Under the pieces are notes generated by a model. That model was not told the DNA's origin. It worked only from the letters and a program-made list of their open reading frames with translations, and did no database searches. The position numbers were made by a program, and so were the translations under genes. A DNA stretch of 52,910 nt from Bacillota bacterium (GTDB lineage: Bacteria > Bacillota > Clostridia > Peptostreptococcales > Anaerovoracaceae): NCBI GenBank assembly GCA_021769295.1, contig JAETTD010000017.1, positions 1-52,910 on the forward strand, written 5' to 3'. Below are positions 42,503 to 50,354 of the stretch, piece after piece (positions within the stretch are counted from its first letter, which is position 1; the number at the start of each line of letters is the position of its first letter).

Positions 42503-43324
42503 ATGAAGATTAAAGAAATAAAAGCTATATATTTCAGTCCTACAGGAACCACCCGTAAGGTAGTAAAGACCGTTGCAGATGAACTTTCAAAGAAGCTCGA
42601 TGTAAAAGCCGGTGAATACGATTTTACGCTGCCCGGCGCACGGCTTGGCTTTGCCGACGTGGAGTCCGACTCCCTTGTGGTGTTCGGCGTACCTACATAC
42701 GCCGGAAGAGTTCCCAATGTTCTTCTTAAATATTTAAGCACAATACAGGGCAATAGAGCCCCTGCGGTGGCAGCGGTTACTTTCGGCAACCGCAACTTTG
42801 ACAATTCTTTAATAGAGCTGCGTGATATTTTAGAAAATGCAGGCTTCCATACCATAGGAGCTTTGGCGGCTTCCTGCGAGCATTCCTTTTCATACTCCCT
42901 CGGCGCAGGCAGACCTGACGCCTGCGATCTTGGAGAACTGAAGGGCTTTGCAGAAAAGCTTGCGCTTAAGATAGTCGGAATGGCAGATGTACCAAAGCCC
43001 ATATCAGTCCCCGGAATACCCGGCTCTTACGGAGGATATTATAAACCGCAGGATAGCTGCGGTACTCATATAGATATAAGAAAGGTAACGCCAAAGGTAT
43101 CCGAAGCATGTACCAAGTGCGGTATATGTGCCGCAGTTTGTCCCATGGGTTCAATTTCGCCTGAAGATGTGCGCCTTATGCAGGGAATCTGCATCAAATG
43201 CGGCGCATGTTTTAAGAGATGTCCTGCCTCCGCCAGATATTTTGATGATGCAGGGTATCTGTATCACAAATCAGAGCTGGAGAAAATGTATAAGAGAAGA
43301 GCATGCAACAGCTTTTTCTTATAA
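42503..43324 (+). CDS. EFR1-family flavodoxin-ferredoxin fusion protein
   Basis: The 273-residue protein joins a flavodoxin-like domain (YFSPTGTTRKVVKTV, residues 9-23, the FMN phosphate loop) to a C-terminal 2[4Fe-4S] domain (CTKCGICAAVCPMGSI and CIKCGACFKRCP). It probably passes electrons between ferredoxin-type partners in the cytoplasm. It begins 4 bp after the Gx gene and ends the three-gene operon. It converges with the LRR-like gene, only 11 bp away, with no visible terminator between them. Confidence 0.9.
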   Translation: MKIKEIKAIYFSPTGTTRKVVKTVADELSKKLDVKAGEYDFTLPGARLGFADVESDSLVVFGVPTYAGRVPNVLLKYLSTIQGNRAPAVAAVTFGNRNFDNSLIELRDILENAGFHTIGALAASCEHSFSYSLGAGRPDACDLGELKGFAEKLALKIVGMADVPKPISVPGIPGSYGGYYKPQDSCGTHIDIRKVTPKVSEACTKCGICAAVCPMGSISPEDVRLMQGICIKCGACFKRCPASARYFDDAGYLYHKSELEKMYKRRACNSFFL

Positions 43325-43335
43325 CATTTCACTGC

Positions 43336-43755
43336 TTATTTTTTTCTGAAAGCTGCAATTATAACCCTGCTTGCGCCATAGGTGTCTTTCCATATCTGCT
43401 CTTTGCACACCCTGTCGCCCAGCTCGTTATACCAGCCGTCAAACTCATATTCATCCTCTGCAGCCGCTTCATATTGCTGCAGTCCTTCGTCTATTTTAAG
43501 TCCGACATATCCGCCTTTTGTCGCTTCAAGCTCCAAAGGAAATCTGCCTTCGCATCCCGGTGCAAGGGCTCTTATATATTTTAACGGATTTCCGGTGCAA
43601 TCGACTTTTTCGAGTTTTTTATTGTTTCCCAAATCAAGCTCGCTCAGACGATTGTTCTGAACATATATTTCAGTCAAATCTTCACCCCTTGAAACATCAA
43701 GCTTCTCAAGCTTTCCGTCTCTCATGTCAAATATCTCTTGCTTTACTTCTCCCAT
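43336..43755 (-). CDS. Small leucine-rich-repeat-like protein
   Basis: The 139-residue protein has a short LRR-like stretch in the first half: LEKLDVSRGEDLTEIYVQNN and LSELDLGNNKKLEKVDCTGN. The second half includes YEFDGWYNELGDRVCKEQIW, reminiscent of the InlB/Flg_new beta-grasp repeats of surface proteins, but no signal peptide or anchor is seen. It may be a fragment of a larger surface protein or a cytoplasmic binding protein. AGGAGG precedes the ATG. Confidence 0.65.
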   Translation of the reverse strand: MGEVKQEIFDMRDGKLEKLDVSRGEDLTEIYVQNNRLSELDLGNNKKLEKVDCTGNPLKYIRALAPGCEGRFPLELEATKGGYVGLKIDEGLQQYEAAAEDEYEFDGWYNELGDRVCKEQIWKDTYGASRVIIAAFRKK

Positions 43756-43778
43756 AGCAACCTCCTTTTAAATGCAAT

Positions 43779-43811
43779 AAAAAGGAGACGTATTCCTAAT
43801 GAAGCGCCTCC
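43779..43811 (-). terminator. Terminator of the cold-shock gene
   Basis: On the minus strand GGAGGCG and CGTCTCC form a 7-pair stem followed by TTTTTATT, between the csp stop (43828) and the next gene. Confidence 0.7.
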
Positions 43812-43827
43812 TTCAAAGTTTTTTTGA

Positions 43828-44040
43828 TTAAGCTAAACAAACATTTACCGCTCTCATTTTTTCGCTGTTTTTCGGATCAGCTTCAACATCAAAAGTAACC
43901 TTTTGGCCCTCGGATAAAGTTTTATATCCTTCTACCTGGATTGCAGAAAAATGTACAAACACATCTCCGCTTCCGTCATCATTGGAAATAAAGCCAAAGC
44001 CTTTTTCCGAGTTAAACCATTTTACAGTACCATTGTTCAT
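43828..44040 (-). CDS. cspA: Cold-shock domain protein (CspA family)
   Basis: The 70-residue OB-fold RNA chaperone has RNP1 KGFGFISND and RNP2 VFVHFSAI, with [13 protein letters not shown] at the start. The ATG at 44040 follows GGAGGT; an upstream in-frame extension of 12 codons lacks a site. Monocistronic, with its own promoter and terminator. An unusually placed Cys sits in the C-terminal NVCLA. Confidence 0.95.
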   Translation of the reverse strand: MNNGTVKWFNSEKGFGFISNDDGSGDVFVHFSAIQVEGYKTLSEGQKVTFDVEADPKNSEKMRAVNVCLA

Positions 44041-44112
44041 CTGGGTACCTCCATCTTGTCTAAATTCAGTACCCACATAACCACGAGCCCTTTATAATGA
44101 ATACTTACTTGT

Positions 44113-44141
44113 ATTATTGCACATGGTTGTTAGAAAGTCAA
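44113..44141 (-). promoter_or_regulatory. Promoter of the cold-shock gene
   Basis: On the minus strand TTGACT (44141-44136), 17 nt, AATAAT (44118-44113). The transcript would have a 5' leader of roughly 65 nt. Confidence 0.6.
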
Positions 44142-44225
44142 CAAAAAACAGGCTTTATAATAAATGTTGAGTTGGGCGAAAGCAGATTACATTTTTCCGC
44201 ATTTTTCTTGCCAAGGGTAAAACTG

Positions 44226-44515
44226 CAACGTTGGCTTTTTGAAAGTCAGCCGCTCAAAAAGCCAACATTTATTCCAATAATTGTAAATTGTCAGGTTTTT
44301 TTGGAGCCTTGTTGGCTTTTTGAGCTTCTCCCTCTGAAATTGGCCTACAAAAAAGGATAAAACTGTAGGCCAAATTTGTGTCCTAACGAAAAACAGCCAA
44401 CACAGCCCCGTCGTAGCATCGAGTGAGCAGGTATTATATAAACCTATGTTGGCTGATTTTCGGTTTCTTTAGAATTCAGCCAACATTTATTCCAATAAAT
44501 GTAAATTTCTCACCG
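44226..44515 (+). repeat. Palindrome cluster built on GTTGGCT / AGCCAAC
   Basis: GTTGGCTTTTTGA (44230-44242) pairs perfectly with TCAAAAAGCCAAC; TTGGCCTACA pairs with TGTAGGCCAA 14 nt later; CAGCCAACA pairs with TGTTGGCTG about 45 nt away. AGCCAACATTTATTCCAATAA occurs twice (about 44260 and 44477), the second being a perfect palindrome ACATTTATT-CC-AATAAATGT. No coding frame is credible here. It sits between csp and R3. Confidence 0.65.
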
Positions 44516-44598
44516 GATATTCTTCCACCTTTTCCCATATGTTGTCGCTACGGCTGAAATCCGGAAATCTGCCAACCGTTTCCGGCAATAAAAGTAAA

Positions 44599-45058
44599 AG
44601 AGGCTGTCGCATAATCGATTGAAAAGTCGGCCGTGCTAAGTTGTCGATGATACGTTCCGCGAGCCTGTCGGCTGGCGGACGGCGAGGTAGCAATCAGCGA
44701 GACTGCCGTAAATCTTAATTTTTCTTTGAATTGCGGCATTTTGACAGAGGCGATAGGGTTCAACTTGCCGTAAAGTTCGCAATTTCTTTCATTTGCGGCA
44801 TTTTATAAGCTGCAGAAAGGGTAAAACTGCCGTAAATTTTAAATTTTTCTTAATTTCCGGCGTTTTGGCGGGAAATCAGATAGCAAAAATGCCGCAGGAT
44901 GGAGATCTTCTTAAATTTACGGCATTTTGCAATTAAGACGGTTGCGGTGATGCCATTTCGGAAAGCTTTAACATTATTGCGTGATTTCACAGAATCGCGC
45001 TATATGGAACCGCCGCACAGATCGGCTTTTCAGTCGGCTGTGCGGCGGCGCTTTTTTA
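44599..45058 (+). repeat. Repeat element R3: the most complete copy, with both inverted-repeat ends
   Basis: Left end GGCTGTCGCATAATCGATTG (from 44602) and right end CGACTGAAAAGCCGAT-containing complement (to about 45050) are inverted repeats of roughly 30 bp. Units are 44701-44763, 44764-44825, 44826-44887 and 44888-44949. The GTGATTTCAC module is at about 44966-45010. The right end also forms a perfect 11-pair stem (CCGCCGCACAG and CTGTGCGGCGG) followed on the plus strand by T6. It lies 24 bp beyond the rnfB stop. Confidence 0.9.
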
Positions 45059-45082
45059 TTCTTATTAGAAAAGATTGTCTTT

Positions 45083-45931
45083 TTATGCTTCTTTTGCTTC
45101 TGCAGCCGGTGCCGCAGGAGCTGCCGGTTTTCTCTTTGCTCTCATATTGATGATAGCACCTGTAGGACATTCCTTTGCGCAAAGTCCGCAGTTCTTGCAC
45201 TTTTCAGGGTCTATCATAGCATGATTGTCCTCAACCTTGATAGCCTCAAACTTACAAGCCTTTTCGCACTTCTTGCAGCCTATACATCCGTTGGAGCAAG
45301 CTTTTCTCGTCTTTGCACCTGCATCCTTGGAGTTGCACTGAACGATAACCTTATTCTTAGCAGGAGCAATTCTGATAACGTGGTTAGGACACTGTTTTGC
45401 ACAGATTCCGCAGCCTACGCAAGTTTCTCTGTCCACAACAGCAACGCCGTTGCAAACCTTGATAGCTCCGTAAGGGCAAGCTGCTTCGCAGTCACCCAGA
45501 CCAAGACATCCGTGAGAGCATGCGTTGAGTCCGCCAAAGAGCTGCTTTGCAGCAGAGCAAGTGGAAAGACCCTGATACTCCATTATAGTCTTTGCAGCGT
45601 CCTTATTGCCGTTACACATAACTACTGCAACCTGAGGTTCTGCCGAACCTGCGTCAACTCCTAAGATTTCTGCCAATTTATTTGCTACATCGCTGCCGCC
45701 TACAGGGCATTTTGATGCTCCGATAGACGGATCTGCGGCGAGAGCCGAAGCATAATCATCACAGCCGTTAAATCCGCAAGCGCCGCAGTTAGCGCCCGGA
45801 AGCTCGGCTCTGAGGTTAGCAACCGTCTCATCAACCGGTACAAAGAATACTTTTGATGCAATAGTCAGGATAACACCAAAGACGAAACCAATCGCAACAA
45901 CGATCAGTACGGGAATTAAAATACTATTCAT
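45083..45931 (-). CDS. rnfB: Rnf complex subunit RnfB (iron-sulfur protein)
   Basis: RnfB receives electrons from reduced ferredoxin. The 282 residues have an N-terminal membrane helix, the CGACGFNGC cluster motif, and several [4Fe-4S] motifs of the CxxCxxC type: CVGCGICAKQCP, CIGCKKCEKAC, CKNCGLCAKECP, plus CLGLGDCEAACP. The C-terminal tail is Ala/Pro/Lys-rich. Last gene of rnfCDGEAB; no conventional T-tract terminator follows, only R3. Confidence 0.96.
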   Translation of the reverse strand: MNSILIPVLIVVAIGFVFGVILTIASKVFFVPVDETVANLRAELPGANCGACGFNGCDDYASALAADPSIGASKCPVGGSDVANKLAEILGVDAGSAEPQVAVVMCNGNKDAAKTIMEYQGLSTCSAAKQLFGGLNACSHGCLGLGDCEAACPYGAIKVCNGVAVVDRETCVGCGICAKQCPNHVIRIAPAKNKVIVQCNSKDAGAKTRKACSNGCIGCKKCEKACKFEAIKVEDNHAMIDPEKCKNCGLCAKECPTGAIINMRAKRKPAAPAAPAAEAKEA

Positions 45932-45949
45932 AAATTTCGCCTCCTTATC

Positions 45950-46522
45950 CTATACTAAACCGCCGAATCCCATAAATGCAAGGGAAAGCAGTGCAGCTGT
46001 AACCAATACTATAGGAGAACCCTGGAACGCCTTAGGAATAGCAGGATTATCGTCAATCTTGCTTCTCATTCCGGAGAAGATAACCATTGCCAATAAGAAA
46101 CCTACGCCGGCGCCAAAGGAGTTCACCAGTGACTGAAGATAGTTGTATCCTTCGTCGATGTTGGAAATACATACACCCAGAACTGCGCAGTTGGTAGTTA
46201 TAAGCGGAAGGAATACACCCAGAGCCTTGTGAAGGGACGGGATGAATTTCTTAAGAGCCATTTCTACAAACTGTACAAGGGCAGCAATGATAAGGATGAA
46301 TACAACCGTCTGTAAATAACTTATGCTCAAATTGTTCAGAAGCTGCATGATAGGCCATGTAGCTGCTGTTGCAAGTACCATTACGAAGATAACGGCAATG
46401 CCCATACCAACGGCAGAATCCAGCTTTTTGGATACTCCGAGGAAAGGACAGATACCCAGGAATTGAGCAAGAACATAGTTGTTTACCAAAATTATTCCAA
46501 GTAGAATAGTCAAATAACTCAT
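45950..46522 (-). CDS. rnfA: Rnf complex subunit RnfA
   Basis: The 190-residue, six-helix membrane protein pairs with RnfE in inverted topology. Cys25 (LGICPFLG) and Cys112 (TTNCAVLG) match the cysteines that, together with those of RnfE, hold an intramembrane [2Fe-2S] cluster in characterised Rnf/Nqr complexes. It lies 18 bp before rnfB and overlaps the rnfE stop by one base. Confidence 0.96.
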   Translation of the reverse strand: MSYLTILLGIILVNNYVLAQFLGICPFLGVSKKLDSAVGMGIAVIFVMVLATAATWPIMQLLNNLSISYLQTVVFILIIAALVQFVEMALKKFIPSLHKALGVFLPLITTNCAVLGVCISNIDEGYNYLQSLVNSFGAGVGFLLAMVIFSGMRSKIDDNPAIPKAFQGSPIVLVTAALLSLAFMGFGGLV

Positions 46523-47220
46523 TATGCTTCAACTCCTTTCTCTAATTCTGCAATGCATTTTTCCTGCTGGCAGATAGAAGCCATAGCGCAGCCATGACAT
46601 CCGAAGCTGCCCTTAACGCCTTTACCCTTGGTAAAGTAGTTGATTGCAGCGATTGCCAGAGCATATACGAAGAATCCGCCCGGAGCAAGAGCTATAATCA
46701 TCATTGGATGAGCGTTCATCCAAGGAATAGCAAATCCGAAGATTGTTCCTGCGCCGATAAGTTCTCTTACTGCACCGATAACCGTCAGTGAAAGAGTAAA
46801 ACCGATACCCATTCCGATTCCGTCAAGTGCTGAATCCAGAACGTTGTTCTTTGAAGCAAACATTTCGGCTCTTCCGAGGATTATACAGTTTACTACGATA
46901 AGCGGTATAAACAATCCCAGCGAATCGTAGAGGGACGGTACGAATGCCTGAAGTACGAACTGTACTACTGTTACGAATCCTGCAATTACTACGATGTAGC
47001 ACGGGATTCTTACCTTATCAGGTATAATCTTTGCCAGCAATGAAATTACTATGTTTGAGCAAATCAGTACTGCCATGGCGGAAACGCCCATACCTGCGCC
47101 GTTTAAAGCGGAGCTTGTTGTTGCCAGAGTCGGGCAAGTACCAAGCAGCAATACCAGGTTAGGGTTTTCCTTAATTATACCTTTAGTTAAGATGCTTAAC
47201 TTACTTGTTTTCTTTTCCAT
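46522..47220 (-). CDS. rnfE: Rnf complex subunit RnfE
   Basis: The 232-residue membrane partner of RnfA has Cys29 (LGTCPTLA) and Cys112 (VNCIILG) for the shared [2Fe-2S] cluster. The C-terminus carries four extra cysteines (208, 211, 217, 222) in GCHGCAMASICQQEKC after the last helix, which could bind metal. It shares single bases with rnfG and rnfA at each end. Confidence 0.95.
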   Translation of the reverse strand: MEKKTSKLSILTKGIIKENPNLVLLLGTCPTLATTSSALNGAGMGVSAMAVLICSNIVISLLAKIIPDKVRIPCYIVVIAGFVTVVQFVLQAFVPSLYDSLGLFIPLIVVNCIILGRAEMFASKNNVLDSALDGIGMGIGFTLSLTVIGAVRELIGAGTIFGFAIPWMNAHPMMIIALAPGGFFVYALAIAAINYFTKGKGVKGSFGCHGCAMASICQQEKCIAELEKGVEA

Positions 47221-47789
47221 TATTTAGCACCTCCTACCAATTTATATTGTTCAAGAGCTGCATACACACCAGCATGAACGCCGTTGGATGAAATCGTAGC
47301 GCCGCTTACATGAGTAACATTGGCGTCAGCCTTGGCTGTCATATCGGTTGCTTCTGTAAGTCCGACATACTGTTTTAAATACTCAGGGTCATGCGCCTTT
47401 GTACCAAGACCCGGTGTATCTCCGTGAGCTGTTACCTTAACACCTGTAATAGCTCCGGTGTTATCGATTCCTATCATTTCTGTGAGCAGTCCGCCGAAAG
47501 ATTTGGTCTTAACTGTCACTACCATGCCTGAACCGTTGTCAGCTATGTAACATTCAGTAACGAAAATCTTGTCTGTTTCCACCACAGCCAGTTCACCGTC
47601 ATATTCGGTAAAGGTGTCTGCGGCAGGCAGCAGTTCGGCTCTGGCTTCATTGGCTGTCGCTATGGCGTTTTCTTCAATGATAGGAGCCGTTATAGAGTTT
47701 ACATAAGCAAGAGCAAATGTAATAACGAGGCAAATAGCCGCTAATACCACTGTTGGTGCAATATAGTCTTTAAATGTATTATTTTTCAT
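47220..47789 (-). CDS. rnfG: Rnf complex subunit RnfG (covalent FMN protein)
   Basis: The 189-residue protein has one N-terminal membrane helix (12-32) and an extracytoplasmic FMN-binding domain. SGATISS (162-168) is the ApbE target motif; Thr165 should carry FMN. GVKVTAHGDTPGLGTKA is typical of RnfG. The start overlaps the rnfD end by 11 bp; GGAGG lies upstream within rnfD. Confidence 0.95.
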   Translation of the reverse strand: MKNNTFKDYIAPTVVLAAICLVITFALAYVNSITAPIIEENAIATANEARAELLPAADTFTEYDGELAVVETDKIFVTECYIADNGSGMVVTVKTKSFGGLLTEMIGIDNTGAITGVKVTAHGDTPGLGTKAHDPEYLKQYVGLTEATDMTAKADANVTHVSGATISSNGVHAGVYAALEQYKLVGGAK

Positions 47790-48753
47790 TTTTCTTTGCA
47801 CCTCCATACATTCTCTTCTGACAGAAGTTATTGATAAGCGGTGTCAGACAGTTCATGATAAGTATTGAGAAGGAAACTCCCTCAGGATACTGTCCCCAAA
47901 GTCTGATTACCATCGTTATAACTCCGCAGCCGATACCAAAGATAACCTTTCCCATCGGCAGCAGCGGTGTAGTAACGTAATCTGTAGCCATAAAGAAAGC
48001 TCCCAGCATTACGCCGCCTGCCAGCACATGGAATAACGCCATGTTGAAGGCTTCTCCGCCTGTCGCACTGTAATAAATAAATGCAAATACGAATACTGTT
48101 CCGATAAAGCAGCATGGAATGATAGGGCTTATTACCTTCTTCCAGATAAGGAAAAGTCCGCCCAGAAGCAATGCTATAGCACTTACTTCACCCATGGAAC
48201 CGCCGATGAAGCCGAGGAACATTTCCATATTGTTAGGAAGTTCTCCGCCGCCTTCTGATAAGATTCCAAGAGGAGTTGCAGTTGAAGTTGCGTCTGCAGC
48301 CATTCTTGGAAGCGGCCATGTTGTCATTTCAGTTGCAAAGGATATGAACAATACGATTCTTGCTGTAATAGCAGGGTTTACCAGGTTTTTACCGATTCCT
48401 CCGTAAAGCTGTTTTACAACGACGATTGCTACAAAGCAACCTACCACTGCAATCCAGTAAGGAAGTCCGGAAGGTACGTTGAATGCGATGAGTACGCCCG
48501 TAACCACTGCACTCAGGTCGCCTACTGTCTGCGGTTTTTTCATAAGCTTGTTATAAGCCCATTCAAAGAAGACAGACGCTACGATACAAATTAGAGTCAA
48601 TGCTATAACTCTCATTCCGAATACGTAGATACTTACGAGGAATGAAGGCACAAGCGCCATTACAACCATAAGCATGATTCTTGTTGTATCTACGTTGCTC
48701 ACGATATGAGGAGCTGATGATACTATTAAATTGCTGTATGTTTTCTTTTCCAT
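47779..48753 (-). CDS. rnfD: Rnf complex subunit RnfD (covalent FMN protein)
   Basis: The 324-residue membrane protein has NqrB/RnfD architecture. STATPLG (157-163) gives Thr160 as the expected FMN attachment site for ApbE. GGIGKNLVNPAITARIVLF and GVMLGAFFMATDYVTTPLL are conserved family segments. It starts one base into the rnfC stop and overlaps rnfG by 11 bp. Confidence 0.96.
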   Translation of the reverse strand: MEKKTYSNLIVSSAPHIVSNVDTTRIMLMVVMALVPSFLVSIYVFGMRVIALTLICIVASVFFEWAYNKLMKKPQTVGDLSAVVTGVLIAFNVPSGLPYWIAVVGCFVAIVVVKQLYGGIGKNLVNPAITARIVLFISFATEMTTWPLPRMAADATSTATPLGILSEGGGELPNNMEMFLGFIGGSMGEVSAIALLLGGLFLIWKKVISPIIPCCFIGTVFVFAFIYYSATGGEAFNMALFHVLAGGVMLGAFFMATDYVTTPLLPMGKVIFGIGCGVITMVIRLWGQYPEGVSFSILIMNCLTPLINNFCQKRMYGGAKKNEK

Positions 48754-50063
48754 TACTTAATTCCAGCCTCCTTTACCACAGCTTTTCCAAGCTTATTTGT
48801 GAATCCCAGAGGTCTTCTGGCAGGACAAACATATGAACAGCTTCCGCATTCCATACACTGCATAACCTTAAGGTCTGAAAGCGCCTGTGCGTCTCTTCTT
48901 TCATATGCATCTGCCAATGCAGTAGGGATAAGTTTAAACGGACACGCCTGGTGACATCTTCCGCAGTTGATACAAGCTGTTTCTTCTTTCACCAGAGATT
49001 GTTCCTTTGAGAACGCCAATATTGCGTTGTTATTCTTAACTATAGGCATTTCATCGGAGAAGATTGCTCTTCCCATCATAGGTCCGCCCATTAAGATCTT
49101 TCTCGGTTCCTGTTTATAGCCGCCGCAGAAGTTAATAACATCGTTAATCATCGTTCCTATAGGTGCGATAACGTTCTTAGGTTCTGCAACCGCATCTCCG
49201 TCTACAGTCATTCTCTTTGAAACAAGAGGCATTCCTGTTCTGAAATACTCACCTACTTTGGCGAAAGTAGTTACGTTGGAAAGAATTACGCCCAGGTCCG
49301 CAGGCAGTACGCCGGCGTTCATGGTCTTTCCTGTGATTTCATATACCAGCACTCTTTCAGCTCCCTTAGGATATCTTGCCTGGAGCTTGAAAGTTTTAAT
49401 ATTGGTAATACCCTTGTCAGCAAGCACCTTGTCCAGATGCGCTATTGCGTCGGGTTTATTTTCTTCAATTCCGATAAAGCCCTCATCAAGACCGATGTAC
49501 TTCATAGCAAGCTGCATACCGCTGATTAAGTCTTCCGTATCTTCCAGCATCAATCTGTGGTCGGAAGTAATGAATGGCTCACACTCTGCTGCGTTGACGA
49601 TGAGAGTATGAACTTCATCAATATTTTTAGGGTTAAACTTAATGTGTGTCGGGAATGATGCTCCTCCCAGTCCAACCAATCCGCTCTCTCTTACGGCTTT
49701 GATAAAGCCCTGCAGATCGTTTACTTCAGGTGGTTTGATTCCCTCATAAATTTCCTGTTTCTTGTCTGTTTCAATGACAACAAGTGTATCGCTGCCTCCT
49801 ACGGCAGATCTCTGCTCTTCTATTGCAGTCACTGTGCCTGAAACACTGGAGTGAATCGGTGCACTGACAAAGGCGTCAACATCACCGATAAGCTGTCCTA
49901 CTTTTACATAGTCGCCTTTTTTTACCAAAGGCTTGCAAGGTGCTCCAATATGCTGAGACATGGAAATTTTTACGACATCCGGAATGGGCATTACTTCTGT
50001 TGCACAACCGGCAGTGTGCTTGTAATGACTCACATGGATGCTCTGTAAATGTTTGCGACTCAT
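48753..50063 (-). CDS. rnfC: Rnf complex subunit RnfC (NADH/flavin-binding subunit)
   Basis: RnfC is the cytoplasmic subunit that exchanges electrons with NAD+. The 436 residues include GLVGLGGASFPTHIKFNPK with the nucleotide-binding region, VNAAECEPFITSDHRLM, and two [4Fe-4S] motifs, CINCGRCHQACPFKLIP and CMECGSCSYVCPARRPLG. First gene of the operon. Positioned as in Acetobacterium and Clostridium, where the complex couples ferredoxin oxidation to Na+ or H+ export. Confidence 0.97.
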   Translation of the reverse strand: MSRKHLQSIHVSHYKHTAGCATEVMPIPDVVKISMSQHIGAPCKPLVKKGDYVKVGQLIGDVDAFVSAPIHSSVSGTVTAIEEQRSAVGGSDTLVVIETDKKQEIYEGIKPPEVNDLQGFIKAVRESGLVGLGGASFPTHIKFNPKNIDEVHTLIVNAAECEPFITSDHRLMLEDTEDLISGMQLAMKYIGLDEGFIGIEENKPDAIAHLDKVLADKGITNIKTFKLQARYPKGAERVLVYEITGKTMNAGVLPADLGVILSNVTTFAKVGEYFRTGMPLVSKRMTVDGDAVAEPKNVIAPIGTMINDVINFCGGYKQEPRKILMGGPMMGRAIFSDEMPIVKNNNAILAFSKEQSLVKEETACINCGRCHQACPFKLIPTALADAYERRDAQALSDLKVMQCMECGSCSYVCPARRPLGFTNKLGKAVVKEAGIK

Positions 50064-50111
50064 TTCTTGAGACCTTCCTTTCTAAAATTTATACATAATC
50101 ATACGAAATAC

Positions 50112-50117
50112 ATTATA
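50112..50117 (-). promoter_or_regulatory. Probable -10 box of the rnf operon
   Basis: On the minus strand TATAAT lies about 50 bp before the rnfC ATG in an AT-rich region. No good -35 hexamer is found at 16-18 nt, so an activator or a weak basal promoter is possible. Confidence 0.4.
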
Positions 50118-50274
50118 CAACAAAGCTCTACAAAAATCATCAAAATTTTTTAAATTATTAGCATGAAGTTGTTGGAAAGTTAAGATTTACTGCATATTTG
50201 ATTATATGATTTCTCTTGCCTCTCATGATAAAATTTAAAAACAGGGGGTTGCAGGGGCATAGTGCCGGGGCGGG

Positions 50275-50354
50275 CTGGTACAATTTCGAGCTGGTACAAT
50301 TTCGGGTGGGCACAATTTCGGGTGGGCACAATTTCGGGCGGATATAGTTCCGAG
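50275..50354 (+). repeat. 16-bp tandem repeat, five units, abutting GTATAC copy D
   Basis: Units CTGGTACAATTTCGAG, CTGGTACAATTTCGGG, two identical TGGGCACAATTTCGGG and CGGATATAGTTCCGAG lie at 50275, 50291, 50307, 50323 and 50339. The next 16 bp (CGGGTATACATATTTT) is the start of repeat copy D and still resembles the unit, so the array may have grown out of the left end of the element. Confidence 0.8.
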
